DNA of 61,249 bases from Arenimonas sp. Its GTDB lineage: Bacteria; Pseudomonadota; Alphaproteobacteria; Rhizobiales; Rhizobiaceae. How positions within the stretch are numbered: position 1 is the stretch's first letter; every line of letters starts with the position of its first letter. Shown here piece after piece: positions 54,668-61,249 of the stretch. Under the pieces are notes generated by a model. That model ran no database searches and was not told the origin of the DNA. It worked only from the letters and a program-made list of their open reading frames with translations. Where the stretch lies: positions 1 to 61,249 of the forward strand of contig JAIBEK010000023.1 of assembly GCA_019459145.1 (NCBI GenBank), read 5' to 3'. The translations under genes were made by a program, and so were the position numbers.

Positions 54668-55377
54668 TCAAGCGTTCCCCGGCCATCCTGGCCGTGCTCT
54701 TTCTCGCTGGATGCCAAAGCCAGACCCTGAAGGAAATCGGCAACGCGCCGTCGATGAGCCCGATCGGCAGCGGCCTGCGTTACAGCCAGACGCCGCAAAT
54801 GGCGCTCTACCCGAAGCAGCCGCGCGCCATGGCGAGCGGCTATTCGCTGTGGAGCGACAGCCAGTCGGCGCTGTTCAAGGACGCCCGCGCCTTGAACGTG
54901 GGCGATATCCTGACGGTCAACATCCAGATCAACGACAAGGCGTCGTTCGAGAACGAGACCGACCGCAGCCGAACCAATTCGAGCGGGATGAACTGGTCGA
55001 CCAGTGCGGATTTCTTCGGCTACAAGCCGCCGGAAACGACCGGCGAACTCGCCTCGGGCTCCGATACCAGCACCCAGGGCAAGGGCTCGACCGAACGCTC
55101 GGAAAAGCTGACCCTGCTCGTCGCGGCCGTCGTCACCGGCATTCTCGAAAACGGCAACCTGCTGATTTCCGGTTCGCAGGAAGTCCGCGTCAATCACGAG
55201 ATTCGCATCCTCAATGTCGCCGGTATCGTGCGCCCGCAGGACGTCGATGCCGACAATACGATCTCGTATGAGCGGATCGCCGAAGCCCGCATCTCCTATG
55301 GCGGTCGCGGCCGCCTGACGGAAGTTCAGCAGCCACCGGTCGGACAGCAGGTCGTCGACCTCTTCTCGCCGATCTGA
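54664..55377 (+). CDS. flgH: Flagellar L-ring lipoprotein FlgH
   Basis: 237 residues. Lipobox LAGC with acylated Cys at 17, then SLWSDSQSALFKDARALNVGDILTVNI and the C-terminal GSQEVRVNHEIRILNVAGIVRP, standard FlgH segments. Outer-membrane ring. Starts in the ATGA of motE. A longer in-frame upstream extension is a shadow inside motE and is rejected. Confidence 0.96.
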   Translation: MIKRSPAILAVLFLAGCQSQTLKEIGNAPSMSPIGSGLRYSQTPQMALYPKQPRAMASGYSLWSDSQSALFKDARALNVGDILTVNIQINDKASFENETDRSRTNSSGMNWSTSADFFGYKPPETTGELASGSDTSTQGKGSTERSEKLTLLVAAVVTGILENGNLLISGSQEVRVNHEIRILNVAGIVRPQDVDADNTISYERIAEARISYGGRGRLTEVQQPPVGQQVVDLFSPI

Positions 55378-55416
55378 CGCGCGCAACCCGGCAAGCTGGA
55401 AGGAACGGCAGGGCAG

Positions 55417-55929
55417 ATGGAACAGGTCGAAGGCACCGAACCGAAGAAGAAATCGGCAACCTTGATGCTGATCGCGGCAATTGCCGTCCTGACTTTGGTC
55501 GGCGGGGCAGGGGGCTGGCTGATCGGCAGCCTTCTCGCACCGAAGATCGCCGCCGTCGAGGAAGCCAAGAAGGCGGCCGAGGCCGAAAAGGCAGCCGGCG
55601 CCGAGGGCAAGGCGGAAGACGGCCTGCCGCGTATCGACGCCGAGGCGAACGGCATTGTCCAGCTGGAGCCGATCACCACCAATCTCGCCTATCCGTCGGA
55701 AAGCTGGATCCGGCTCGAAGTGGCGCTCCTGTTCAACGGCGCCACGGACGTGAAGATCGCCGAAGATGTGCACCAGGACATCCTCGCTTATCTGCGGACT
55801 GTTTCGCTGCAACAGATCGAAGGGCCGCGCGGCTTCCAGTATCTCAAGGATGACATCCAGGAGCGTGTTGACCTGCGCTCCGAAGGGCGCGTATCGAAGG
55901 TGATGTTCAGGACTTTTGTGATCGAATGA
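55417..55929 (+). CDS. fliL: Flagellar basal-body protein FliL
   Basis: 170 residues; one membrane helix (about 18-42: LMLIAAIAVLTLVGGAGGWLIG), an Ala/Lys/Glu linker and the FliL periplasmic domain ending IQERVDLRSEGRVSKVMFRTFVIE. Supports stator function. Overlaps fliP by 4 bases. Confidence 0.94.
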   Translation: MEQVEGTEPKKKSATLMLIAAIAVLTLVGGAGGWLIGSLLAPKIAAVEEAKKAAEAEKAAGAEGKAEDGLPRIDAEANGIVQLEPITTNLAYPSESWIRLEVALLFNGATDVKIAEDVHQDILAYLRTVSLQQIEGPRGFQYLKDDIQERVDLRSEGRVSKVMFRTFVIE

Positions 55930-56663
55930 TTCGGTTCCTCCTTCTTGCCGCCGTCATGATGATGGTGCCGGGACTGGCCGCGGCGCAGCAACTGCCCACG
56001 GACCTCTTCACCGCGCCGATCGACGGCTCGGTTGCCGCCTGGATCATCCGCACCTTCGGCCTTCTGACGGTCCTGTCGGTCGCGCCGGGCATCCTCATCA
56101 TGGTCACGAGCTTCCCGCGCTTCGTGATCGCCTTTTCCATCCTGCGCTCCGGCATGGGACTGGCGTCCACCCCGTCCAACATGATCCTGACCAGCCTGGC
56201 GCTGTTCATGACCTTTTACGTCATGTCGCCCACCATGGACCGGGCATGGACGGAAGGTGTTCAGCCGCTCCTGGAAAACCGCATGACGGAAGCGCAGGCG
56301 GTCACGGCGATCGCCGAACCCTTCCGCGTCTTCATGACCGCCAACACCCGCGACAAGGACCTGAAGCTCTTCGTCGACATCGCCAACGAGCGCGGCCAGA
56401 CCCCGGTCGTCGGCGACAAGGTCGACTACCGCGTCCTCGTCCCGGCCTTCATGCTCTCCGAGATCCGCCGCGGTTTTGAAATCGGCTTCCTGATCGTGCT
56501 GCCCTTCCTGGTTATCGACATGATCGTCGCGACGATCACCATGGCCATGGGCATGATGATGCTGCCTCCCACCTCGATCTCGCTGCCGTTCAAGATCCTC
56601 TTCTTCGTCCTGATCGACGGCTGGAACCTGCTGGTCGGCAGCCTCGTGCGCTCCTTCGCCTGA
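55926..56663 (+). CDS. fliP: Flagellar export gate protein FliP
   Basis: 245 residues: signal-like N-terminus (about 1-21), then four membrane helices with the family runs VTSFPRFVIAFSILRSGMG, PSNMILTSLALFMTFYVMSP and GFLIVLPFLVIDMIVATI. Core of the type III export gate with FliQ and FliR, which are outside the window. Last gene of the flgB unit. Confidence 0.97.
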   Translation: MIRFLLLAAVMMMVPGLAAAQQLPTDLFTAPIDGSVAAWIIRTFGLLTVLSVAPGILIMVTSFPRFVIAFSILRSGMGLASTPSNMILTSLALFMTFYVMSPTMDRAWTEGVQPLLENRMTEAQAVTAIAEPFRVFMTANTRDKDLKLFVDIANERGQTPVVGDKVDYRVLVPAFMLSEIRRGFEIGFLIVLPFLVIDMIVATITMAMGMMMLPPTSISLPFKILFFVLIDGWNLLVGSLVRSFA

Positions 56664-56672
56664 GGTGGCGAC

Positions 56673-56694
56673 GAACCGGGCCATGGGCCGGTTC
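56673..56694 (+). terminator. Hairpin after fliP (terminator-like, no T-run)
   Basis: GAACCGG / CCGGTTC stem with an 8-base loop that is itself nearly palindromic, just after the fliP stop. There is no T-run, so it may be an mRNA 3'-end processing hairpin instead of a true terminator. The gap to the first flagellin (56664-57003, 340 bases) also contains an AT-rich stretch and the flagellin leader. Confidence 0.45.
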
Positions 56695-56924
56695 CAGAGT
56701 GATCTTCTTCCCGTTCCGGCACGCCGCAATTAACCATCCGACACCCGAATGCGTCGAGGAATGGTGAATTTTGCAATAAAATTCAAATGCCTAAGAAGAA
56801 TTTTCATTTTTCTTCGCAAATTGCGTGCGAAAATGACTTCTTAACCATTTGCCTTGAGGTGACGTTAAAGTCCGTGCTGTTTCTTAAGCGACAGAGGCGG
56901 ATTAATTCAAAAACCAATTAATTG

Positions 56925-57003
56925 ACATGACGTCGACCCCCTCTGCCGGATCCTGAACCCGGCATGTCCCTCTCTCGTATTTTGTTTCCAAGGGGACACA
57001 CCA
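56925..57003 (+). promoter_or_regulatory. Conserved flagellin leader 1 (hairpin + C-rich element)
   Basis: ATTGACATGACG is followed by a hairpin TGCCGG (56944-56949) / CCGGCA (56959-56964) with a 9-base loop. TGTCCC follows at 56965-56970 and can pair with GGGACA (56993-56998) in the ribosome-binding region before the ATG at 57004. The same plan recurs before the other three flagellin genes. Confidence 0.7.
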
Positions 57004-57969
57004 ATGACTAGCATTATGACCAATTCGGCTGCTCTGGCCGCCCTCGACACGCTCCGCTCGATCAACAAGGGCCTGAACGAAACGCAGAACCGCGTCTCGT
57101 CCGGCTACCGCGTCGAGACCGCTTCCGACAACGCCGCCTACTGGTCGATCGCCACCACCATGCGTTCCGACAACAAGGCTCTCTCGGCTGTTTCCGACGC
57201 TCTCGGCCTCGGCGCTGCCAAGACCGATACGGCTTACACCGGTATGGAAGCCGCCATCGACGTCGTCACCGAGATCAAGGCCAAGCTGGTTGCCGCCCGC
57301 GAACCGGGTGTCGACAAGGACAAGATCAACAAGGAACTGACCGAGCTGAAGTCGCAGCTCTCGTCGATCTCCGAATCGGCCTCGTTCTCGGGCGAGAACT
57401 GGCTCTACAACGACACCACCACCGCGGTTGGCACCAAGGAAATGGTTGGCTCGTTCGTCCGCGCCACGGACGGCACGGTTTCGCTGCAGACCCTGTCCTT
57501 CGATGCATCGACTTCGGTCCTGATCGACACCGACAACGCGACCCGCGGTCTCCTGACCAAGGATTACACTGTCGCCGTCGATGACGGCACGGCTTCCGGC
57601 ACCACCGCCACCTACTTCCTGATCGACGCCGACTCGACCACGGCTGCTTCGGGTACGGTCGTCGCGCTGTCTTCGGCCACCACCGACGACCAGGTTGAAG
57701 GCATGATCTCGGCTGTCGACGCCATGCTCTCCGACATGACGGACGCTGCTGCGACCCTCGGCGCCACCAACAGCCGCCTGGAAATGCAGGACGAGTTCGT
57801 CGCCGACCTCATGGACGTGATCGACACCGGCGTGGGCCGTCTCGTCGATGCCGACATGAACGAGGAATCGACCCGCCTCAAGGCCCTGCAGACCCAGCAG
57901 CAGCTCGGCATCCAGGCGCTGTCGATCGCCAACTCCAACTCGGAAAACATCCTCTCGCTGTTCCGTTAA
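57004..57969 (+). CDS. flaA: Flagellin 1
   Basis: 321 residues, a short rhizobial flagellin. Conserved N-terminal coiled-coil domain (LDTLRSINKGLNETQNRVSSGYRVETASDNAAYWSIA), a short variable middle and the C-terminal domain (IDTGVGRLVDADMNEESTRLKALQTQQQLGIQALSIAN). Exported filament subunit. In rhizobia FlaA is the principal subunit and the others are secondary; the number given here follows position, not a proven match. Followed by two hairpins (57983-58002 and the terminator at 58012-58044). Confidence 0.95.
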   Translation: MTSIMTNSAALAALDTLRSINKGLNETQNRVSSGYRVETASDNAAYWSIATTMRSDNKALSAVSDALGLGAAKTDTAYTGMEAAIDVVTEIKAKLVAAREPGVDKDKINKELTELKSQLSSISESASFSGENWLYNDTTTAVGTKEMVGSFVRATDGTVSLQTLSFDASTSVLIDTDNATRGLLTKDYTVAVDDGTASGTTATYFLIDADSTTAASGTVVALSSATTDDQVEGMISAVDAMLSDMTDAAATLGATNSRLEMQDEFVADLMDVIDTGVGRLVDADMNEESTRLKALQTQQQLGIQALSIANSNSENILSLFR

Positions 57970-57982
57970 GCGGAGAAGCATC

Positions 57983-58002
57983 GCCGGCCCTATCGGGCCG
58001 GC
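57983..58002 (+). other. Perfect 8-bp hairpin after flagellin 1
   Basis: GCCGGCCC / GGGCCGGC around TATC, followed by mixed sequence. Likely a 3'-end protecting hairpin just before the true terminator. Confidence 0.6.
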
Positions 58003-58011
58003 AGGGATCTG

Positions 58012-58044
58012 GGGGCCGCGCCGGCATGGTGCGGCCCCTTTTTT
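58012..58044 (+). terminator. Terminator after flagellin 1
   Basis: Stem GGGGCCGC (58012-58019) / GCGGCCCC (58031-58038) followed by six T. Confidence 0.85.
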
Positions 58045-58174
58045 GTTAACGCCCGGGACACCTTCGTTAACGGATGGATAAAAATCACGTCGGGGATTTA
58101 GGTTTTGTTAACCCTGTTAGGGTCAAGTGCAGTCATTAACGGTGGATTAATTTAAAACCCAGATCCGAATTAAT

Positions 58175-58251
58175 TGGCATGAAGTCGCCCCACCGTCGCC
58201 GGAACCATTGACCGGCATGTCCCTCCTTCCCGGAACCTATAGGGGCATTCA
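58175..58251 (+). promoter_or_regulatory. Conserved flagellin leader 2 (hairpin + C-rich element)
   Basis: TTGGCATGAAG, hairpin GCCGG (58198-58202) / CCGGC (58212-58216) with a 9-base loop, then GTCCCT (58219-58224), which can pair with AGGGGC (58241-58246), the ribosome-binding site of the next gene. Confidence 0.7.
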
Positions 58252-59214
58252 ATGACCAGCCTGATGACCAACACCGCGGCAATCGCGGCACTCGACACCC
58301 TTCGCTCGATCACCTCGTCGATGAACGAGACGCAAAAGCGCGTCTCTTCCGGCTACAAGGTCGAAACGGCCTCCGACAACGCCGCCTACTGGTCGATTGC
58401 CACGACCATGCGCTCCGACAACATGGCGCTCGCCGCCGTGGAAGATGCGCTCGGCTTCGGCGCAGCCAAGACCGACACCGCCTATACCGGCCTCGAAGCC
58501 GCAGTCGATGTCGTCACCGAGATCAAGGCCAAGCTGGTCGCCGCCCGCGAACCGGGCGTCGACAAGGAGAAGATCAACAAGGAGCTGACCGAGCTCAAGG
58601 CGCAATTGTCGTCGATCTCCGAATCGGCGTCCTTCTCGGGCGAGAACTGGCTCTACAATGCCGCTGCCGCCGCCGTGGGAACCAAGGAAATGTCTGGCTC
58701 CTTTGTCCGCGCGGCCGATGGTAGCGTCTCGGTCGAGACCCTGACCTTCGACACGGCCGACTCGGTGCTCATCGACACCGTCGATGCGACGCGCGGCCTG
58801 CTGACCAAGGACTACTCGGTCAAGGTCGACGACGGCTCCGCTTCCGGTACGACCATGACCTATTTCCTGATCGACGCCGGCGGCACGGGCACGTCCGGTA
58901 CGGTCGTTGAACTCTCGAGTGCAAACACGGATGAAGAGGTTGAAGGAATGATCAGCGCAGTCGACGCCATGCTTGCCGACATCACCGATGCGGCCGCCAC
59001 GCTTGGCGCCATCAACATGCGCGTCGAAATGCAGACTGACTTCGTCGCCGACCTGCGTGACGTGATCGACACTGGCGTCGGCCGTCTCGTCGATGCCGAC
59101 ATGAACGAGGAATCGACCCGCCTCAAGGCCCTGCAGACCCAGCAGCAGCTCGGCATCCAGGCGCTCTCGATCGCCAATACCAATTCTGAAAACGTTCTGT
59201 CGCTGTTCCAGTAA
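58252..59214 (+). CDS. fla: Flagellin 2
   Basis: 320 residues, the most diverged of the four here (for example SITSSMNETQKRVSSGYKVETAS and KMSGSFVRAADGS-like middle). Both conserved ends are intact, so it is a functional-looking filament subunit. Own leader and own terminator suggest separate transcription. Confidence 0.95.
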   Translation: MTSLMTNTAAIAALDTLRSITSSMNETQKRVSSGYKVETASDNAAYWSIATTMRSDNMALAAVEDALGFGAAKTDTAYTGLEAAVDVVTEIKAKLVAAREPGVDKEKINKELTELKAQLSSISESASFSGENWLYNAAAAAVGTKEMSGSFVRAADGSVSVETLTFDTADSVLIDTVDATRGLLTKDYSVKVDDGSASGTTMTYFLIDAGGTGTSGTVVELSSANTDEEVEGMISAVDAMLADITDAAATLGAINMRVEMQTDFVADLRDVIDTGVGRLVDADMNEESTRLKALQTQQQLGIQALSIANTNSENVLSLFQ

Positions 59215-59253
59215 GGATCAGCCTGGCCAAGCCGTTTTCACCCTGGGGTCAAG

Positions 59254-59294
59254 TCGGGCCGCGCACCGAAAGGTGCGTGGCCCGATGCCTTTTT
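59254..59294 (+). terminator. Terminator after flagellin 2
   Basis: A 14-bp stem (TCGGGCC-GCGCACC / GGTGCG-T-GGCCCGA) around GAAA, with TGCCTTTTT after it. Confidence 0.82.
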
Positions 59295-59402
59295 GGGCAG
59301 CTGAACATTTTTTCCAAATTCCGTCGATCGCTTCAGGACCTATTAACCTTAATCGGGTTGAATAGGATCATTAAAACGACGGATTAACCAACTGTAAACA
59401 AT

Positions 59403-59489
59403 GGTTAATTGCATGACGCGGACCGTCGTTGCCGGTACTTAGACCCGGAATGTCCCTTCCCATATCCTGTCAACAAGGGGCAGTATTTT
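59403..59489 (+). promoter_or_regulatory. Conserved flagellin leader 3 (hairpin + C-rich element)
   Basis: AATTGCATGACG, hairpin GCCGG (59431-59435) / CCGGA (59445-59449) with a 9-base loop and one mismatch, then GTCCCTT (59452-59458), which can pair with AAGGGGC (59475-59481), the ribosome-binding site. Confidence 0.68.
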
Positions 59490-60452
59490 ATGACGAGCAT
59501 TATGACGAACTCTGCTGCAATTGCAGCACTCGACACCCTGCGGTCCATCAACTCCGGCCTGAACGAAACGCAGAACCGCGTCTCGTCCGGCTACCGCGTC
59601 GAAACCGCTGCCGACAACGCCGCTTACTGGTCGATCGCCACCACCATGCGTTCGGACAACAAGGCTCTCTCGGCTGTCGAAGACGCGCTTGGCCTCGGCG
59701 CTGCCAAGACCGATACGGCTTACACAGGTATGGAAGCCGCCATCGACGTCGTCACCGAAATCAAGGCCAAGCTGGTTGCCGCCCGCGAACCGGGTGTCGA
59801 CAAGGAAAAGATCAACAAGGAACTGACCGAACTGAAGTCGCAGCTTCAGTCGATTTCCGAATCGGCCTCCTTCTCTGGCGAAAACTGGCTCTACAACGAG
59901 TCCGCCACTGCAGTCGGCACCAAGGAAATGGTCGGTTCGTTCGTTCGCGCCGCCGATGGCACGGTCTCGGTCGAACTCCTGTCCTTCGACGCAGCCACCT
60001 CGGTCCTGATCGACACCGTCGATGCGACCCGTGGCCTGCTGACCAACGACTACACGGTCGCCGTCGATGACGGCACGGCTTCCGGCACCACCGCCACCTA
60101 CTTCCTGATCGACGCCGGCGGCACCGGCACGACCGGTTCGGCCGTCGCGCTGACCTCGGCCACCACCGATGACGAAGTCGAAGGCATGATCTCGGCTGTC
60201 GACGCCATGCTGACCGACATGACGGACGCTGCCGCCACCCTCGGCGCCACCAACAGCCGCCTGGAAATGCAGACGGACTTCGTCGCCGACCTGCGTGACG
60301 TGATCGACACCGGCGTCGGCCGTCTCGTCGACGCCGACATGAACGAGGAATCGACCCGCCTCAAGGCCCTGCAGACCCAGCAGCAGCTCGGCATCCAGGC
60401 GCTGTCGATCGCCAACTCCAACTCGGAAAACATCCTCTCGCTGTTCCGTTAA
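59490..60452 (+). CDS. fla: Flagellin 3
   Basis: 320 residues from the ATG at 59490; the longer frame runs into the leader and is rejected. Very close to flagellin 1 in both conserved ends, and only moderately different in the middle (VELLSFDAATSV). Probably a recent duplicate of flagellin 1. Strong terminator-like hairpin follows. Confidence 0.95.
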   Translation: MTSIMTNSAAIAALDTLRSINSGLNETQNRVSSGYRVETAADNAAYWSIATTMRSDNKALSAVEDALGLGAAKTDTAYTGMEAAIDVVTEIKAKLVAAREPGVDKEKINKELTELKSQLQSISESASFSGENWLYNESATAVGTKEMVGSFVRAADGTVSVELLSFDAATSVLIDTVDATRGLLTNDYTVAVDDGTASGTTATYFLIDAGGTGTTGSAVALTSATTDDEVEGMISAVDAMLTDMTDAAATLGATNSRLEMQTDFVADLRDVIDTGVGRLVDADMNEESTRLKALQTQQQLGIQALSIANSNSENILSLFR

Positions 60453-60499
60453 GCGTGAGGGGAGGAGGAGGCTCCGGCCTTCTCCAACGCCTGAAAAAC

Positions 60500-60537
60500 A
60501 TGCGCCGCAGCCTCCCAGGCTGCGGCGCATTTCTGTT
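60500..60537 (+). terminator. Terminator after flagellin 3
   Basis: A 13-bp perfect stem ATGCGCCGCAGCC / GGCTGCGGCGCAT with loop TCCCA (60500-60530), followed by TTCTGTTT. Confidence 0.75.
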
Positions 60538-60647
60538 TCCGGAAGCTAATTAACATGTGTTGTCCAGCGTTTAGCATTCATTAACCTTAATAGTGTTTTC
60601 TGTGACCATTGAAACGGTAGCCCGACAGACGAACACTTGATGCGGGC

Positions 60648-60731
60648 TTGCATGACGCTGAATTCCGTTGCCGGTCGCAAACCCGGCATGCCCTCGTGAC
60701 TGATTTTTTGCCGAAAAGGGGCTTTATTAAA
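60648..60731 (+). promoter_or_regulatory. Conserved flagellin leader 4 (hairpin + C-rich element)
   Basis: CTTGCATGACG, hairpin TGCCGG (60669-60674) / CCGGCA (60683-60688) with an 8-base loop, then GCCC (60690-60693), which can pair with GGGC (60719-60722) in the ribosome-binding region. Confidence 0.65.
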
Positions 60732-61249
60732 ATGACGAGCTTGATGACGAACTCTGCTGCAATCGCAGCCCTGGATACCCTGCGCTCCATCAACTCCAGC
60801 ATGAACGAAACGCAGAACCGCGTATCGTCCGGCTATCGCGTCGAAACCGCTTCCGACAACGCCGCCTACTGGTCGATTGCCACCACCATGCGTTCGGACA
60901 ACAAGGCCCTTGCCGCCGTCGAAGACGCGCTTGGCCTCGGCGCTGCCAAGACCGATACGGCTTACACCGGTATGGAAGCCGCCATCGACGTCGTCACCGA
61001 AATCAAGGCCAAGCTGGTTGCCGCTCGCGAACCGGGTGTCGACAAGGAAAAGATCAACAAGGAACTGACCGAGCTCAAGGCACAGCTGGCGTCGATCTCC
61101 GAATCGGCCTCGTTCTGGGGCGAAAACTGGCTCTACAACGAATCCACCACCGCAGTCGGCACCAAGGAAATGGTCGGTTCGTTCGTTCGCGCCGCCGATG
61201 GCACCGTCTCGGTCGAACTCCTGTCCTTCGACGCCGCCACCTCGGTCCT
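60732..61249 (+). CDS. fla: Flagellin 4, partial (cut by window end)
   Basis: 172 residues before the window ends. N-terminal domain as in flagellins 1 and 3. One notable change: the otherwise constant ASFSGENWLY reads ASFWGENWLY, caused by a single C-to-G difference at about 61118. Whether the C-terminus is intact cannot be seen. Confidence 0.93.
   Translation, partial: MTSLMTNSAAIAALDTLRSINSSMNETQNRVSSGYRVETASDNAAYWSIATTMRSDNKALAAVEDALGLGAAKTDTAYTGMEAAIDVVTEIKAKLVAAREPGVDKEKINKELTELKAQLASISESASFWGENWLYNESTTAVGTKEMVGSFVRAADGTVSVELLSFDAATSV

Noticed and set aside
59409..59489. 27-residue N-terminal extension of flagellin 3
   Set aside because: It would include the conserved leader hairpin; the other flagellins start at the equivalent MTS position.
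1..61249. CRISPR array
   Set aside because: No regularly spaced repeats of the right size; the only short tandem repeats are within fliN and after the terminator at 21649.

Overview
The window comes from an alphaproteobacterium of the Rhizobiaceae (Rhizobium/Agrobacterium/Sinorhizobium relatives). The evidence is a che operon followed by fliF, visN/visR, flhB-fliG-fliN-fliM-motA, flgF-fliI, flgBC-fliE-flgG-flgA-flgI-motE-flgH-fliL-fliP and an array of flagellin genes, in the order known from Sinorhizobium meliloti. CheS, CheT, VisN/VisR, MotE and two CheY proteins are typical of rhizobia. High GC, alphaproteobacterial general-stress (EcfG-type) promoters and a rhizobial Ku/LigD locus agree with this. 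The species cannot be named from the sequence alone.

Layout. (1) Bases 1-11282 look like the right end of an integrated genomic island. There is an IS630-type transposase tail, a ChaC-like gene, an operon of two giant STAND ATPases with N-terminal nuclease domains (DUF4297/Cap4-like, then HNH), and a winged-helix gene overlapping a higB-higA toxin-antitoxin pair. The island ends at a 45-base 3' fragment of tRNA-Phe (11238-11282), a classic attachment-site scar. The second STAND gene carries a frameshift near its 3' end. (2) 11.3-16.9 kb is a surface-polysaccharide locus: a tandem alpha/beta hydrolase, a Wzx-like flippase, a GT2 glycosyltransferase and a divergent polysaccharide deacetylase. 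(3) 16.9-28.0 kb is a stress-response block: small proteins, a BON-domain protein, an SDR dehydrogenase, an HWE histidine kinase, a DUF2934 protein, glycogen synthase, two Ku proteins and LigD. Six exact GGAAC-N16/17-(C/G)GTT promoters and one near match precede its transcription units, so most of the block should be one EcfG (RpoE2)-type regulon. (4) 28.5-37.0 kb is the chemotaxis operon. (5) 37.1-56.7 kb is the flagellar basal body, motor, switch, export and master-regulator block. It is interrupted by a phosphoribosyltransferase gene on the opposite strand. (6) 57.0-61.2 kb holds four flagellin genes in tandem, the last cut by the window edge.

How the genes work together. A soluble globin-coupled receptor signals to CheA/CheW. 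CheY1, CheY2, CheS and CheT handle output and signal termination, and CheR, CheB and CheD handle adaptation. VisN/VisR sit at the top of the flagellar hierarchy. All four flagellin leaders share a hairpin and a C-rich element that can pair with the ribosome-binding site, which points to common post-transcriptional control.

The most novel candidates are the double nuclease-STAND cassette on the tRNA-Phe island, the dense cluster of general-stress promoters, and the four-fold repeated flagellin leader.
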